Positions 49,383 through 59,348 of a stretch of DNA of 64,000 nucleotides are shown piece after piece. The translations under genes and the position numbers were made by a program. Numbering within the stretch: position 1 is the stretch's first letter; each line of letters opens with the position of its first letter. Source of the DNA: Alphaproteobacteria bacterium (GTDB lineage: Bacteria > Pseudomonadota > Alphaproteobacteria > Rickettsiales > UBA1997); assembly GCA_014190355.1 (NCBI GenBank), contig BJGH01000002.1:65992-129991 (forward strand), written 5' to 3'. The notes beneath the pieces were generated by a model, which was not told the origin of the DNA, ran no database searches, and saw only the letters and a program-made list of their open reading frames with translations.

Positions 49383-49448
49383 AAAAAGGGGTCAGACCCC
49401 TTTTTACCAAAAATCTTAGCTTTTGCCTAGATAATGTAGATCAAATCC
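49383..49448. repeat. GGGGTC-hairpin repeat, copy 1
   Basis: It starts with a perfect hairpin (AAAAAGGGG, loop TCAGA, CCCCTTTTT at 49383-49405), followed by a conserved tail containing TTTTGCCTAGATAATGTAGA. It is nearly identical to 49523-49588. The hairpin is symmetrical and could stop transcription in either direction, including that of rlmE. Confidence 0.8.
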
Positions 49449-49522
49449 AATTTTGTTTTTTATTTTTTTTAAAAAAAACTTTATTGACTTACAGCCTCTA
49501 ATCAAAAAGTCACTTTCTTTTG

Positions 49523-49588
49523 AAAAAGGGGTCTGACCCCTTTTTACCAAAAACCTTGGCTTTTGCCTTGATAATGTAGATCAAATCC
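49523..49588. repeat. GGGGTC-hairpin repeat, copy 2
   Basis: This is a second copy with hairpin AAAAAGGGG / CCCCTTTTT (49523-49545, loop TCTGA) and the tail TTTTGCCTTGATAATGTAGA. It differs from copy 1 at only a few positions over 66 bp. It lies 116 bp beyond the rlmE stop and is well placed to terminate that transcript. Confidence 0.8.
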
Positions 49589-49623
49589 GATTTTTTTAAT
49601 AGTTTTTAAAAATCTATGGTTTT

Positions 49624-49708
49624 TAAAAACCAAAACCAAAACCAAAACCTAAATTAAATTAGATTAGGTTAGATTAGATTAGGTTAGATTAGATTAAATT
49701 AAACTAGA
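49624..49708. repeat. Simple-sequence tract
   Basis: Runs of AAAACC units are followed by TTAGATTAGG-type units (about 49625-49705), ending in the rlmE stop codon region. These are low-complexity repeats likely to vary in length; no function is evident. Confidence 0.7.
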
Positions 49709-50384
49709 TAGATTGTAATTGTTTAAAACCTGTTGCAATTAGATAGGTTTCTGCAGAATCTTGACGTGAGGATTGCGGTTTAAAATATCTAACTTGTGAA
49801 AAATTACCGCGTAATTTTTTTAAAATCAGATCGGAACTTCCGCCTTGAAATATTTTGCCAATAAAACAGCCATTAACTTTTAAAATTTTCAACGATAAAT
49901 CCAATGCTTCTTCAAGTAAGCCAATAATTCGTAAATGATCCGTTGTTTGATCACCCATGGTATTACTTGCCATATCGCTCATTAACACATCGCATAATCC
50001 CTTGGAGTTGTAAGGAATTTCTTTTAATGATTGCTGAATTTTTACAACTGCGTCATCTGCTAAAAAATCTTGCTGTAAAAATTTCACTCCAGCGATTTCT
50101 GGCATTGGCAATAAATCAATTGCCAAAACATTATTGTGACCAACCTTATCAACGCAATATTGACTCCAACCTCCCGGAGCGCTTCCCAAATCAACAACTA
50201 TTTTATTTTTCTTAAAAATCTTAAATTTCTCATCGATTTCAATTATCTTGAAACTAGCACGAGAGCGAAAACCCATGATTTTAGCTTTTTCAACATACTC
50301 ATCATTCAATTGACGACGCAACCATAACTGAGAGGATTTTTTAAATTTTCGCGATTGTTTTAGATTTTGATATTTTTGAGGCAT
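49704..50384 (-). CDS. rlmE: 23S rRNA (uridine-2552-2'-O)-methyltransferase RlmE (FtsJ)
   Basis: RlmE methylates U2552 in the ribosomal A-loop. The 226-aa protein has the substrate-binding start SRASFKIIEIDEKFKIF, the AdoMet motif VVDLGSAPGGWSQYCVD, and MSDMASNTMGDQTTDHLR with the conserved catalytic Lys-Asp-Lys-Glu pattern expected for the family. It follows the Trm112-like gene by 12 bp. Its stop codon sits at the edge of a simple repeat tract. Confidence 0.93.
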   Translation of the reverse strand: MPQKYQNLKQSRKFKKSSQLWLRRQLNDEYVEKAKIMGFRSRASFKIIEIDEKFKIFKKNKIVVDLGSAPGGWSQYCVDKVGHNNVLAIDLLPMPEIAGVKFLQQDFLADDAVVKIQQSLKEIPYNSKGLCDVLMSDMASNTMGDQTTDHLRIIGLLEEALDLSLKILKVNGCFIGKIFQGGSSDLILKKLRGNFSQVRYFKPQSSRQDSAETYLIATGFKQLQSI

Positions 50385-50396
50385 GCTTAATAATTT

Positions 50397-50582
50397 TTAT
50401 TCAATTTTGCGAGCCTGATCAATTAGCATAATTGGAATGCCCTCAATTATTTTATAAGCCAATTTTGACTGATAACATATCAACTCTTGGTTTACTTGAT
50501 CATAAACCAATTGCCCTTTGCATAATGGGCAAACTAAGATCTCCAACAATAACGCTGAAATTTCGCCTTGCATAACAGCCAT
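50397..50582 (-). CDS. Trm112-like small zinc-binding protein (YcaR family)
   Basis: The 61-aa protein has LLEILVCPLCKGQLVYD, then ELICYQSKLAYKIIEGIPIM, the typical signature of the bacterial Trm112/YcaR family. In eukaryotes Trm112 is a partner of several methyltransferases; here the adjacent gene is an rRNA methyltransferase, which fits a partner role but does not prove it. It lies 12 bp upstream of rlmE. Confidence 0.85.
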   Translation of the reverse strand: MAVMQGEISALLLEILVCPLCKGQLVYDQVNQELICYQSKLAYKIIEGIPIMLIDQARKIE

Positions 50583-50663
50583 AATTTTTCTTGAAAAAGT
50601 TAAGCAATAAAATAAAATATATTCTAATTATCAAAGCCTGTAAAATCAACAAGATATTAAAAT

Positions 50664-51770
50664 ATGGCAAAAAAACAAAATATAACCAAAAATTATCAAC
50701 CTGTTATCGGGATTGTTGGTGGCGGACAATTAGGAAGAATGATCGCTTTGGCAGGACATAAAAGAGGTCATAAAATTGTGGTATTAAGCGATCAGGCTCA
50801 CAGCCCTGCCTGTCAGGTTGTTGAACAATCTTTTGTAGGTGATTATTTGGATGAAAAAATTTTAGAAAAATTTTGCAATGCCATTGACATTGCCACTATT
50901 GAATTTGAAAATATTCCATTGCAATGTGCTGAATTTATTGCTCACAAAGTTGAATTTTCGCCAAGTGTTGAGGTATTAAAAATTACCCAACATCGTTTAT
51001 TGGAAAAAAATTTTCTTAATTCAATAGCCGTTAAAACCACTCCATATCTTGCTATAAAAAATTTTGAAGATTTGCAAAAAGGTTTAAAAGATTTTAAAAA
51101 AGCAATTTTAAAAACAGCGTTAATGGGCTATGATGGCAAAGGTCAAGAACCATTAACTGATAAAATCAGCGATTCAAAATTACTAGAAATTTATGAAAAA
51201 TTTCAAAATAATCAGCAAAAAATTCCTTTGATATTAGAGCAATTTTGTAAATTCGATCAGGAAATTTCTGTAATTGTAGCACGCAATAAAAATGGCGAAA
51301 TCGCCTGTTATGATCCGGTTACCAACATTCATAAAAACGGCATTTTATACCGCAGTAACTATCCAGCAAATATATCGGCCAAAGTTTTAGATCGCTCCAA
51401 AAAAATTGCTGCAGATATTGCAAGATCTTTTAATTTAATTGGCATTTTAGCGGTAGAATTTTTTGTTGTTGATGAGCAATTATTGGTCAATGAAATGGCT
51501 CCTCGTCCTCATAATTCTGGGCATTTTTCCATGGATGCTTGCCTTACCTCCCAATTCGAACAAGTTATTCGCAGCATCACCAATTGCCCGTTTGGTGCAA
51601 CTAATTATTTTGCCAAAGGATACATGCAAAATCTTCTAGGCGATGAAATTTTTGCTTTAGAACAATATCAACAAGATCCTTTTGCTAAAATTCATATCTA
51701 TGGCAAAGACCAAGCAATTGAAGGAAGAAAAATGGGGCATGTAAATATCATAAAAATTGAAAATAAATAA
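50664..51770 (+). CDS. purK: 5-(carboxyamino)imidazole ribonucleotide synthase
   Basis: PurK carboxylates AIR with ATP and bicarbonate in purine biosynthesis. The 368-aa protein has IGIVGGGQLGRMIALAGHKRG, an ATP-grasp core with LKTALMGYDGKGQ and LILEQFC, and NEMAPRPHNSGHFSMDAC. Its usual partner purE is not in the window. The next genes (speB and a desuccinylase-like gene) are on the same strand 54 bp on, so a shared transcript is possible. Confidence 0.95.
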   Translation: MAKKQNITKNYQPVIGIVGGGQLGRMIALAGHKRGHKIVVLSDQAHSPACQVVEQSFVGDYLDEKILEKFCNAIDIATIEFENIPLQCAEFIAHKVEFSPSVEVLKITQHRLLEKNFLNSIAVKTTPYLAIKNFEDLQKGLKDFKKAILKTALMGYDGKGQEPLTDKISDSKLLEIYEKFQNNQQKIPLILEQFCKFDQEISVIVARNKNGEIACYDPVTNIHKNGILYRSNYPANISAKVLDRSKKIAADIARSFNLIGILAVEFFVVDEQLLVNEMAPRPHNSGHFSMDACLTSQFEQVIRSITNCPFGATNYFAKGYMQNLLGDEIFALEQYQQDPFAKIHIYGKDQAIEGRKMGHVNIIKIENK

Positions 51771-51824
51771 AATTTACTTACTATAAAATACTATAGCTAA
51801 ACATTAACATATAATAATTAATTT

Positions 51825-52790
51825 ATGAAAAAACCTTTAAAGTCAGCAATTAATATTAAAAATCAATATCTTAAAGATTTCACCTTCGAAAGCCTTGAAG
51901 ATGGCTTTTTAGGAGTTCCAGCAGAATATATCAAAAATGGTTATTTAAAAAATCTTGATGATGCCAAAGTTGTCGTTGTTCCTTTTGGCTTGGAAAAATC
52001 AGTTAGCTATGGTGGCGGAACCAAAAACGGTCCAAGAGCTATTATCAAAGCTTCACCTCAATTAGAATTGTTCGATGAAGAATTCTGGTGCGAACCTTTT
52101 TTGCAGTACGGAATTTTAACAATGAAAGCACCAAAAATTAACCCCTCTTCAGTTGCCAAAAGTCTTGAACAATTAGAAAAAATTACTGCCAAAATTTTAC
52201 AGGCTGGAAAATTCCCTTTAATCTTAGGTGGAGAGCATTCAATAACCGCTGGGTCAATTCGTCCCTTTGTAAAAAAATATCCCAATCTGGCAATCTTACA
52301 TTTTGATGCTCATGCTGATCTTCGCGATGGCTATGATGGTGAACATTTCTCCCATGCCTCAGCACTTCGTCGTGTTATGGATAATCCAATTTCAACTTTA
52401 ATTTCTTGTGGAATTCGTAATATCTCCGCTTCAGAAATTCCTTATCTTGAGGCAAATTCTAAAAGAATCAAAATTCATTTTGCTAAAGATAAAAAAAATT
52501 GGGATCCTGAAAAAATTGTTGCCCCTTTAAAAGGAAGAGAGGTATTTGTTACTTTTGACATTGATGGCTTTGATTCAGGAATAATGCAAGCTACAGGAAC
52601 ACCAGAACCTGGAGGCATGCAATGGGATGATGCTTTGGAAATAATTCGCCAAGCCAGTAAAATTTGCAAGTTTGTTGGCGCAGATGTCGTTGAACTTGCT
52701 CCGGTAAAATACCTGCATTCCTGCGATTTTCTGAGCGCAAAACTATGTTATAAAATTTTATCTTACGCCTTTTGTCAGCCCAAAAAATAA
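51825..52790 (+). CDS. speB: Agmatinase (ureohydrolase, SpeB family)
   Basis: Ureohydrolases split agmatine to putrescine and urea, or act on related guanidino compounds. The 321-aa protein has the two-manganese motifs GGEHSIT, LHFDAHADLRDGY and VTFDIDGFDSGIMQATGTPEP. All metal-binding His and Asp positions seem intact. The family contains agmatinases, guanidinobutyrases and arginases, so the exact substrate is inferred. It lies 3 bp from the next gene. Confidence 0.88.
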   Translation: MKKPLKSAINIKNQYLKDFTFESLEDGFLGVPAEYIKNGYLKNLDDAKVVVVPFGLEKSVSYGGGTKNGPRAIIKASPQLELFDEEFWCEPFLQYGILTMKAPKINPSSVAKSLEQLEKITAKILQAGKFPLILGGEHSITAGSIRPFVKKYPNLAILHFDAHADLRDGYDGEHFSHASALRRVMDNPISTLISCGIRNISASEIPYLEANSKRIKIHFAKDKKNWDPEKIVAPLKGREVFVTFDIDGFDSGIMQATGTPEPGGMQWDDALEIIRQASKICKFVGADVVELAPVKYLHSCDFLSAKLCYKILSYAFCQPKK

Positions 52791-52793
52791 TTT

Positions 52794-53849
52794 ATGAAAA
52801 AAATCTCTCAACAATCTGCCAAAAAAAACAGCAAAAATTTTCTAATAGCAGGACATAGCATTAAACCTGCAACCAGAACTCGTATTAACATTGACATGGG
52901 AAGTATTTTTGATTTTACCCCTGTCAATTTGCCAATTGAGGTGTTAAATGGCGCAAAAGATGGTCCAACTATTTTTGTATGTTCAACCATCCATGGCGAT
53001 GAAATTATCGGCATTGAAATTGTTCGTAGACTCCTAAGAATTATCGATGAAAAACAATTATGCGGAACATTAATCGCCATTCCCGTTGTCAATGTTTTTG
53101 GCTTTAACGATCGTTCAAGATATTTACCAGATCGTCGTGATCTCAATCGCTGTTTTCCAGGATTAAAAAATGGCTCTTTAGCTTCACAACTTGCTTATAA
53201 GTTTATGCAAGAAATTGTCCTTAAGTCCGACTATGGAATTGATATTCATACTGGAGCTTATAACAGAACAAATCTTCCGCAAATTCGTACCGATATTTCA
53301 AATCAAGAAAATATGCGATTAGCCCAAGCTTTTAATGCTCCTGCAATTGTTAACTCTAATTTGCGTGATGGCTCGTTGCGTGAAGCTACCTCTCAAGCCA
53401 AAATCCCCTTAATTTTATATGAAGCTGGTGAAGCATTAAGATTTGACGAGTATGCTGTTCAAATTGGCATTGATGGGATTATGAATGTTGTTGCCGAAAT
53501 TGGCATGATTAAAAGAAATCACAAAATTTCATCTTCGCAAATTTTTATTGCCCGCTCTTCATCTTGGATTAGAGCATCACAAAGTGGAATATGCTTAATA
53601 AAAGCGAAGCTTGGTGATATTGTAAAAAAAGGACAAATTCTTGCCGAAATTTCTAACCCGTTTGGCGACAATAAAATCATCATTCGCTCCACCCAACCAG
53701 GAATGATTATTGGCTGTTGTGTATTACCATTGGTTAATAAAGGTGACGCATTATTTCATATAGGTTTTGAAAAAAATCGCGACATTAATCATAATCTAGG
53801 AGATGACTTCACCAAAGGCGTTGATCGCATTAACAACAAAAATTTATAA
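52794..53849 (+). CDS. Succinylglutamate desuccinylase/aspartoacylase-family protein
   Basis: The 351-aa zinc carboxypeptidase-like protein has the metal motif STIHGDEIIGIEIV (H67, E70), DRRDLNRCFPG, and DYGIDIHTG for the second histidine. The C-terminal part (about residues 265-325) has a biotinyl-like or beta-hairpin segment (GDIVKKGQILAEISNPFGDN). The family deacylates small N-acyl amino acids or related compounds. It starts 3 bp after speB, so the two are co-transcribed and may process connected substrates. Confidence 0.85.
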   Translation: MKKISQQSAKKNSKNFLIAGHSIKPATRTRINIDMGSIFDFTPVNLPIEVLNGAKDGPTIFVCSTIHGDEIIGIEIVRRLLRIIDEKQLCGTLIAIPVVNVFGFNDRSRYLPDRRDLNRCFPGLKNGSLASQLAYKFMQEIVLKSDYGIDIHTGAYNRTNLPQIRTDISNQENMRLAQAFNAPAIVNSNLRDGSLREATSQAKIPLILYEAGEALRFDEYAVQIGIDGIMNVVAEIGMIKRNHKISSSQIFIARSSSWIRASQSGICLIKAKLGDIVKKGQILAEISNPFGDNKIIIRSTQPGMIIGCCVLPLVNKGDALFHIGFEKNRDINHNLGDDFTKGVDRINNKNL

Positions 53850-53936
53850 CTTTTAAATTGATAATTTTTTTTAATTGTGGCAAAATAAAATTACAACAAA
53901 AGCATTTGGTAAATACTCAAAATTATAACTACCAAT

Positions 53937-56453
53937 TTATCGAGAGCTCCTTTTTATTCGGTTAATAAGCGATTCCTTCAAATTAATACCAAATTTTCTT
54001 ATTTTTTTATAAGCTTTTTTTACAATATCAATTAATGAGATGCAATGTATTTGTTTTGACCCGTCCTCATTAAAGCGACCCGAAGGACTAGGGGCTGGAA
54101 GTTGATCTGGTAAGTGGTCTATAAGAAGTTTTTCAGGATCATCGAAAACAAGGTCACTTGTAACCTCCCATGGACTAGGGGCTGGAGGTAGTACGCCAGA
54201 TTTTTCTGAGCGGACTAGAAGCTTACCAGGATCATCCTCAAAAACAAGGCTACTTGAAGCAACCTCCCGTTCCGAGCTTGAGGAGGCTTGATCGAAGCTT
54301 GGACCTTGATTCATTTCCCCAGGATTATCCCCACCAGTAGTTTGACTTTTAACTTCTTCATGTCTACGCACTGGTCTAGTTTGAAGTACACGAGGAAGAA
54401 GAGTGGGGGCAGGAGTTTGTTCAGGTTCCATATGTTTAGGCCTAGTTGGAGTTTGACTTATTCCACGAACTGGGGGTGCTGAGCGTTCTGGGGTTGGTTT
54501 AGGTAAATCAGGTGGCGGCGCTGAAGAAAATAATACTGGTGTCGACAATACTGGTGTCGACAATACTGGTGGGTCAAAATTTACTGCGGGTGGTTGGCTA
54601 GAAATTTCTACTGGGGCTGGTCCAGTTATATTAGATGACGGCGCTGGAGAAAATAATGGTGGCGTTTGAGGAGGTCTAGCTTTTTCTGGGCCACCTTCTT
54701 GGCCTTCTTGAGGAGAAATTGGTCCTTTACTAAGATATATTTCTGAATTAAGCAAAGATGGAGGTCCTATCGGTGCATCTGCGAGCCCACGATCAGGATG
54801 TGAATAATATGATGGCTTATATGGTGGTAGGTCACAAAAAGAAGTTTGAGGTTGTAATAATGGACTTATTAATGGACTTATTAATGGACCGATCATCCGT
54901 TGCAAATCTTGACCGATAATCTTTTGCAAATCTTGATCGATACTTAAAAGTTTTACTTCGCTTTTTTCTTGTTTTGCTTGAATTTCAAATTTTTGACCTC
55001 GCATTATGCTTTGACCATTATACAAAATCGATCCTTCCGCATTATTAGTATCGTATTTTAGATCCTCATATGATTTTGCCAAAACCCATTTGTTATTGCT
55101 ATAAAATAAACCATAATAAACTAATTTGTTTTCGTCAAAATCATCAAGTAATTCAGAAAATTGCTTTATCAAATCATTAATTGTTCTTTTAATAGACTCC
55201 TCGATACCTTCTTCATCTTGCGATATATTGGCTTGAAAACCTAATACAGAATCTCTATGTTGTGGTTTTACAGCCCCTGATAACTGATTTATAGCCTCTG
55301 ATAACGGATTTATAGCCTCTGATAACAAATTTTGAGATTCTAACAAAAGATTGTCTTGTTGGGTACTTAAATTTTTCAAAATATCATTAACCTCAGAAGC
55401 AGGTTTTTCGGCAAGTTTCTTCAAATCATCTAACTTAGCGAATAAAACAGACGCTTGTAAAGCTTCACCAATAAGATCTTTAGATTGATAAACTTTATAA
55501 ATAATTCTGTTTTGACTATCATCAAATGACATTCGCTTAAACATTTTTTTACTGTAATCACTAAAATCTTCAATGCTATCCAACAGATTTTCCTGATCTT
55601 TTGCAGAAAGGATTAGCTCACCTTTTTTGTTAAATCTTCCTATCTTTAAATCTTGGTGGGTTTGTTTTAAAAGTGTGGTTTTTGATTCTTCATTTACTAA
55701 AGAAATTTTAAATTCACCTGAAGAAGACTCTTCAGCAACAAGCAGCTCATATGGATATCTTGAAAGCACAATAATTTTGCGAATTCCTGGTCCATTTAAT
55801 AATACAGCATTTCGCCACGATTCTTTTTCTACATCGGTTAAACAAAGCAATTTTTCTAAATCCTCGGGCAGTCTAACATAATTACTTTGATATAAATCAG
55901 ACGAGCTTGATTGCTTAACTGGATCTGAAACATCATTTTGATTTTCAAACCCATCATCAAAATTTCTTAAAAGTCGATTAAGACGTTCAATACGATTAAT
56001 ATCAACATCTGTCATCTCTTGTATCATCAAAAGAGCAATCGTAACCGTATCTGAAGAATTGGTTTTAAGCGTAGTAAGAAAATTATAAAAAAAATCAAAT
56101 TGATGGTTTAAAATTATTCCTTGCGATGTTGAATTGCCATCCATTTTATTACCTAGGCTATTTAAAATAAAAATTATTTTTTCTTTAAAACTATCAACAA
56201 GAAGACTTTTAAATGTATTAATTTTTTTAACCTGTTCATTTATTTCTTGTTGAGTATTTAAATCTTCATAAGATTTATTATTGTCTAAAGATAGTCGATT
56301 ATTTCGTTTATTTTTAAAGTCATATCTTCTTAAAAAAAGCTGAAATGCTTTTTCTAATTCTATATTTATATCTGTTGGATTTTGCGCTGAACCAATATCA
56401 GTAGGCATAAAAAGTTTTTTTTCAAAACCAAGTAATTTCATACTTAAGATCAT
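53937..56453 (-). CDS. Large unknown protein with proline-rich C-terminal half
   Basis: The 838-aa protein has a helical, charged N-terminal half (about residues 1-520) and a long Pro/Ser/Thr-rich region (about 540-790) with tandem TPVLS motifs, PPPDLPKP and APSPSG. A near-duplicate unit LVFEDDPGKLL...LPPAPSP / LVFDDPEKLL...LPAPSPS occurs near the end. The last 30 residues are basic and amphipathic. There is no signal peptide or membrane segment. This layout is seen in secreted scaffolds of intracellular bacteria, but I recognise no family. The start may be at the first, fifth or sixteenth codon. Confidence 0.65.
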   Translation of the reverse strand: MILSMKLLGFEKKLFMPTDIGSAQNPTDINIELEKAFQLFLRRYDFKNKRNNRLSLDNNKSYEDLNTQQEINEQVKKINTFKSLLVDSFKEKIIFILNSLGNKMDGNSTSQGIILNHQFDFFYNFLTTLKTNSSDTVTIALLMIQEMTDVDINRIERLNRLLRNFDDGFENQNDVSDPVKQSSSSDLYQSNYVRLPEDLEKLLCLTDVEKESWRNAVLLNGPGIRKIIVLSRYPYELLVAEESSSGEFKISLVNEESKTTLLKQTHQDLKIGRFNKKGELILSAKDQENLLDSIEDFSDYSKKMFKRMSFDDSQNRIIYKVYQSKDLIGEALQASVLFAKLDDLKKLAEKPASEVNDILKNLSTQQDNLLLESQNLLSEAINPLSEAINQLSGAVKPQHRDSVLGFQANISQDEEGIEESIKRTINDLIKQFSELLDDFDENKLVYYGLFYSNNKWVLAKSYEDLKYDTNNAEGSILYNGQSIMRGQKFEIQAKQEKSEVKLLSIDQDLQKIIGQDLQRMIGPLISPLISPLLQPQTSFCDLPPYKPSYYSHPDRGLADAPIGPPSLLNSEIYLSKGPISPQEGQEGGPEKARPPQTPPLFSPAPSSNITGPAPVEISSQPPAVNFDPPVLSTPVLSTPVLFSSAPPPDLPKPTPERSAPPVRGISQTPTRPKHMEPEQTPAPTLLPRVLQTRPVRRHEEVKSQTTGGDNPGEMNQGPSFDQASSSSEREVASSSLVFEDDPGKLLVRSEKSGVLPPAPSPWEVTSDLVFDDPEKLLIDHLPDQLPAPSPSGRFNEDGSKQIHCISLIDIVKKAYKKIRKFGINLKESLINRIKRSSR

Positions 56454-56616
56454 TTTGTGTATAAATTAATTTAATTTAAGCTGTTATAATTTAATATATT
56501 TTTTTTAATTAATTTATTTGTCAACAAAATATGATTTATTCAATGTTATGTTTGTTTATAAATGATACATATTATTTTTATAATAATTCTGGATTCAAAA
56601 TTTTATTATAAGCAAA

Positions 56617-56946
56617 ATGACCAGCAAAAAACTATTTCCAAACAAACCAATAATAAATTTCACTTTATGTAAAATTAAAATTAATTATTTTTTATTTAGA
56701 AATACTACTGTTAATTGCCCTATCGATTGTTATATTGATAACTGTAATTTTGGTTATATGACTTACGAACATATCTCGTTTAGTCAATCTAATAAAACTC
56801 TTTTAATAAAATATTACCAAAACACACCCGGCAATACTATTGGGGAAATGGATCCATGATAACTATATGATAAAGCTCAATCGAACTTAGTAGAAAAAAT
56901 AAATGGCCAAATGCCTACAATATCATCAAAGGAACAAAAAAAATAA
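56617..56946 (+). pseudogene. Possible remnant gene of unknown function
   Basis: An 80-codon frame (MTSKKLFPNKPIINFTLCK to TIGEMDP) ends at two adjacent stops (TGA TAA). The same frame continues directly with LYDKAQSNLVEKINGQMPTI before a final TAA. Whether this was ever a gene is uncertain. Confidence 0.35.
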
Positions 56947-57111
56947 AAACTATTCAAAATAAATTTTAACAAAAGGCTACTCTATGTGATCAGAATAATA
57001 AGTTTATGCCCATTTTTAATTTGAAAAGGCAATTCTCTAAAGCCTAAAATTCTCTAAACAAAATCATCATTGATTGTCAATAACTACGAAAATATTTGCC
57101 ACTAAGTACTT

Positions 57112-58134
57112 TTAAACTCCACTAATACCCAGCTTTGCAAAGAGCTTTTGATCTTTAACAATTTCAGGATTGTGCGTAGTTAATAATTTTTCACCATAAA
57201 AAATTGAATTAGCACCGACCAGAAAACACAAAGATTGAGTTTGTTCGCTCATCTCTTCACGCCCTGCTGACAACCTAACTTTTGCCTTATTAATCATTAT
57301 TCTTGCAACGGCAATAGTTCTAATAAATTCAAATTGATCAATTGCTTCAACATTTTCTAGGGGAGTTCCTTTAACACGCACCAACATATTAATTGGGACA
57401 GATTCAGGTTGTTTTTCAAGATTGGCCAAAATTATCAGCATTTTAGCACGATCTTCTCGACTTTCTCCCATTCCAACGATTCCCCCTGAGCATACATTTA
57501 ATCCAGCATGACGAACATTTTTTAAAGTATTTAACCGATCTTGAAAATCTCTTGTGGTAATAATTTCTGAATAAAATTCTTCAGAAGAATCAATGTTGTG
57601 ATTATAATAATCAAGCCCTGCTTCTTTAAGTTTTTGACTTTGTTTTTCAGTTAACATACCAAGAGTCATGCAGGTTTCAAGACCGGTACTTTTAACGGCT
57701 TTTACAATTTCACAAATTTTATCAACATCACGATCATGCAAGCTTCGCCAAGCTGCACCCATGCAGAATCTGCTTGCCCCAGAGTTTTGAGCGTTAATTG
57801 CACTCTCAACAATTTTTTCAACCGGCATTAATGCTTGCTTTTCTAGACCAGTATCAAAATGCGCTGACTGCGGACAATATTTGCAGTTTTCTGGACAACC
57901 TCCCGTCTTGATGCTCAGTAAAGTGCTGATTTGAACCTCATTAGGATTGTGAAATTTTCGATGAACTTGCATTGCTTTAAAAACCAAATCGTTAAAAGGC
58001 AAATTAAACAGCTCCATCACTTCCTCAATTTGCCAATTATTTTTAACCAAATCAGCATCATTGTTGTATTCAGGGCTTATGAAAGCTGCTAGTGCATTTT
58101 CATGATTTTCAATATTTTGTTGCTCTTTTGTCAT
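57112..58134 (-). CDS. bioB: Biotin synthase
   Basis: BioB is the radical-AdoMet enzyme that inserts sulfur into dethiobiotin. The 340-aa protein has the Fe4S4 motif in [18 protein letters not shown] (C80, C84, C87), then MGAAWR, the TLGMLTEKQ block, YNHNIDSS and [10 protein letters not shown]. Length and motifs are normal. No other bio gene is nearby. Its start codon overlaps the midA stop codon, so the two are translationally coupled. Confidence 0.96.
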   Translation of the reverse strand: MTKEQQNIENHENALAAFISPEYNNDADLVKNNWQIEEVMELFNLPFNDLVFKAMQVHRKFHNPNEVQISTLLSIKTGGCPENCKYCPQSAHFDTGLEKQALMPVEKIVESAINAQNSGASRFCMGAAWRSLHDRDVDKICEIVKAVKSTGLETCMTLGMLTEKQSQKLKEAGLDYYNHNIDSSEEFYSEIITTRDFQDRLNTLKNVRHAGLNVCSGGIVGMGESREDRAKMLIILANLEKQPESVPINMLVRVKGTPLENVEAIDQFEFIRTIAVARIMINKAKVRLSAGREEMSEQTQSLCFLVGANSIFYGEKLLTTHNPEIVKDQKLFAKLGISGV

Positions 58135-59213
58135 TACCAGATAATATGAAATTTAAAAAGTTCGCCCATTTCCTGCGGTGAAACTAGGCGATCAAAGGCT
58201 TCAAATATTTGTTTGGCTTGCTGAGAATTTTGCGTAGCTAAATTTTGACATCGCTGTAATCCCCCAAGCTCAAGCAAAAACTGCCTTTGACTAACTATTG
58301 AACTTGATAGTTTAAAACTATGTGCAATTTTATCAAGAGCAAAAAAATCAACATGTCCAGTAATATCACATCCGCTTAATGCTTGCAAAAAAGGGATTTT
58401 TTGGTGTTGTTTAACAGCTTGCAAGGTATTGGCAAAATCTTGATATTGGCTATAGCCATAATCACAATTTATGGCAATTCCTTGATAATCTTTAAGGCTT
58501 TGACAAAGCTCATGATAAAAATCTTGTAAAGTTTTGCTATGCTCAAAAACTGCATTGATCTTGGCTTTATCGGCAATTTCATAACCTAATTTTTCAATAA
58601 CAAATTGATTAATTTTTGGCGAAAAATTATCGATAACAAAACGAGCATTGCTAAAATCTTCTTTACTCGCCAACTCAACCAAGCGCTCACACCAACCGAT
58701 ATCAGTTTTAACATATTGATCAATTGCAAAACAGTCGAGTAATTCATTGCTAATAAAAAAAATTCTTCTTTTTGATGAGTTAATTTTACGGGTAAATTGT
58801 GAAAAATTTTGATGCCATGTTATCAAAATTTTATCATTAAATTTTTTTAAATTTTCTTGTTGAATTTTTTTTAAAACTGGATTGATTTCAACAATATCAA
58901 AACTTCCACTATTTAAAAAATCTTGGGCTAAAATATTATTTTTTTTTGCTAAATTAAAGATAGTCTGCAAAATATCTTGATATAACACTCCTTGTCCTGC
59001 GCCCATTTCTACCAAAGCGAATGGGGTTTGTTGTTGAGCGAAATAATTTAACAAATAGCTCGCGATAACTTCCCCAAAAATTTGTGAAATTTCTGGCGAA
59101 GTAATAAAATCATGATCTTTTCCGATAGGATTTTGATTTTGATAATAGCCTTTTGTTTTGTCAAACAAAGCTTGCTCAATAATTTGTGAAATTTTAAATC
59201 TTAGAGGCATCAT
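58134..59213 (-). CDS. MidA/NDUFAF7-family SAM-dependent methyltransferase
   Basis: The mitochondrial relative of this family methylates an arginine of a complex I subunit during assembly. The 359-aa protein has the conserved start [22 protein letters not shown], the AdoMet-binding region [15 protein letters not shown], and [14 protein letters not shown]. It is of normal length. It overlaps the bioB start by one base. Complex I genes are not in the window. Confidence 0.9.
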   Translation of the reverse strand: MMPLRFKISQIIEQALFDKTKGYYQNQNPIGKDHDFITSPEISQIFGEVIASYLLNYFAQQQTPFALVEMGAGQGVLYQDILQTIFNLAKKNNILAQDFLNSGSFDIVEINPVLKKIQQENLKKFNDKILITWHQNFSQFTRKINSSKRRIFFISNELLDCFAIDQYVKTDIGWCERLVELASKEDFSNARFVIDNFSPKINQFVIEKLGYEIADKAKINAVFEHSKTLQDFYHELCQSLKDYQGIAINCDYGYSQYQDFANTLQAVKQHQKIPFLQALSGCDITGHVDFFALDKIAHSFKLSSSIVSQRQFLLELGGLQRCQNLATQNSQQAKQIFEAFDRLVSPQEMGELFKFHIIW

Positions 59214-59348
59214 TTTTAAAAGGGTTAATTTTAGAGTTGATTTTAAAATGTTATTTTTTAATTTTTACACTAAAATTTACTAACAAATTAGCTTGCATCT
59301 TATTTATTCAAATCTCAATACCATTTCAATTTTTATTATACAATTTAT

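Noticed and set aside
49383..49588. Inverted ends of an insertion sequence
   Set aside because: The two copies are direct repeats 140 bp apart with no transposase frame between them.
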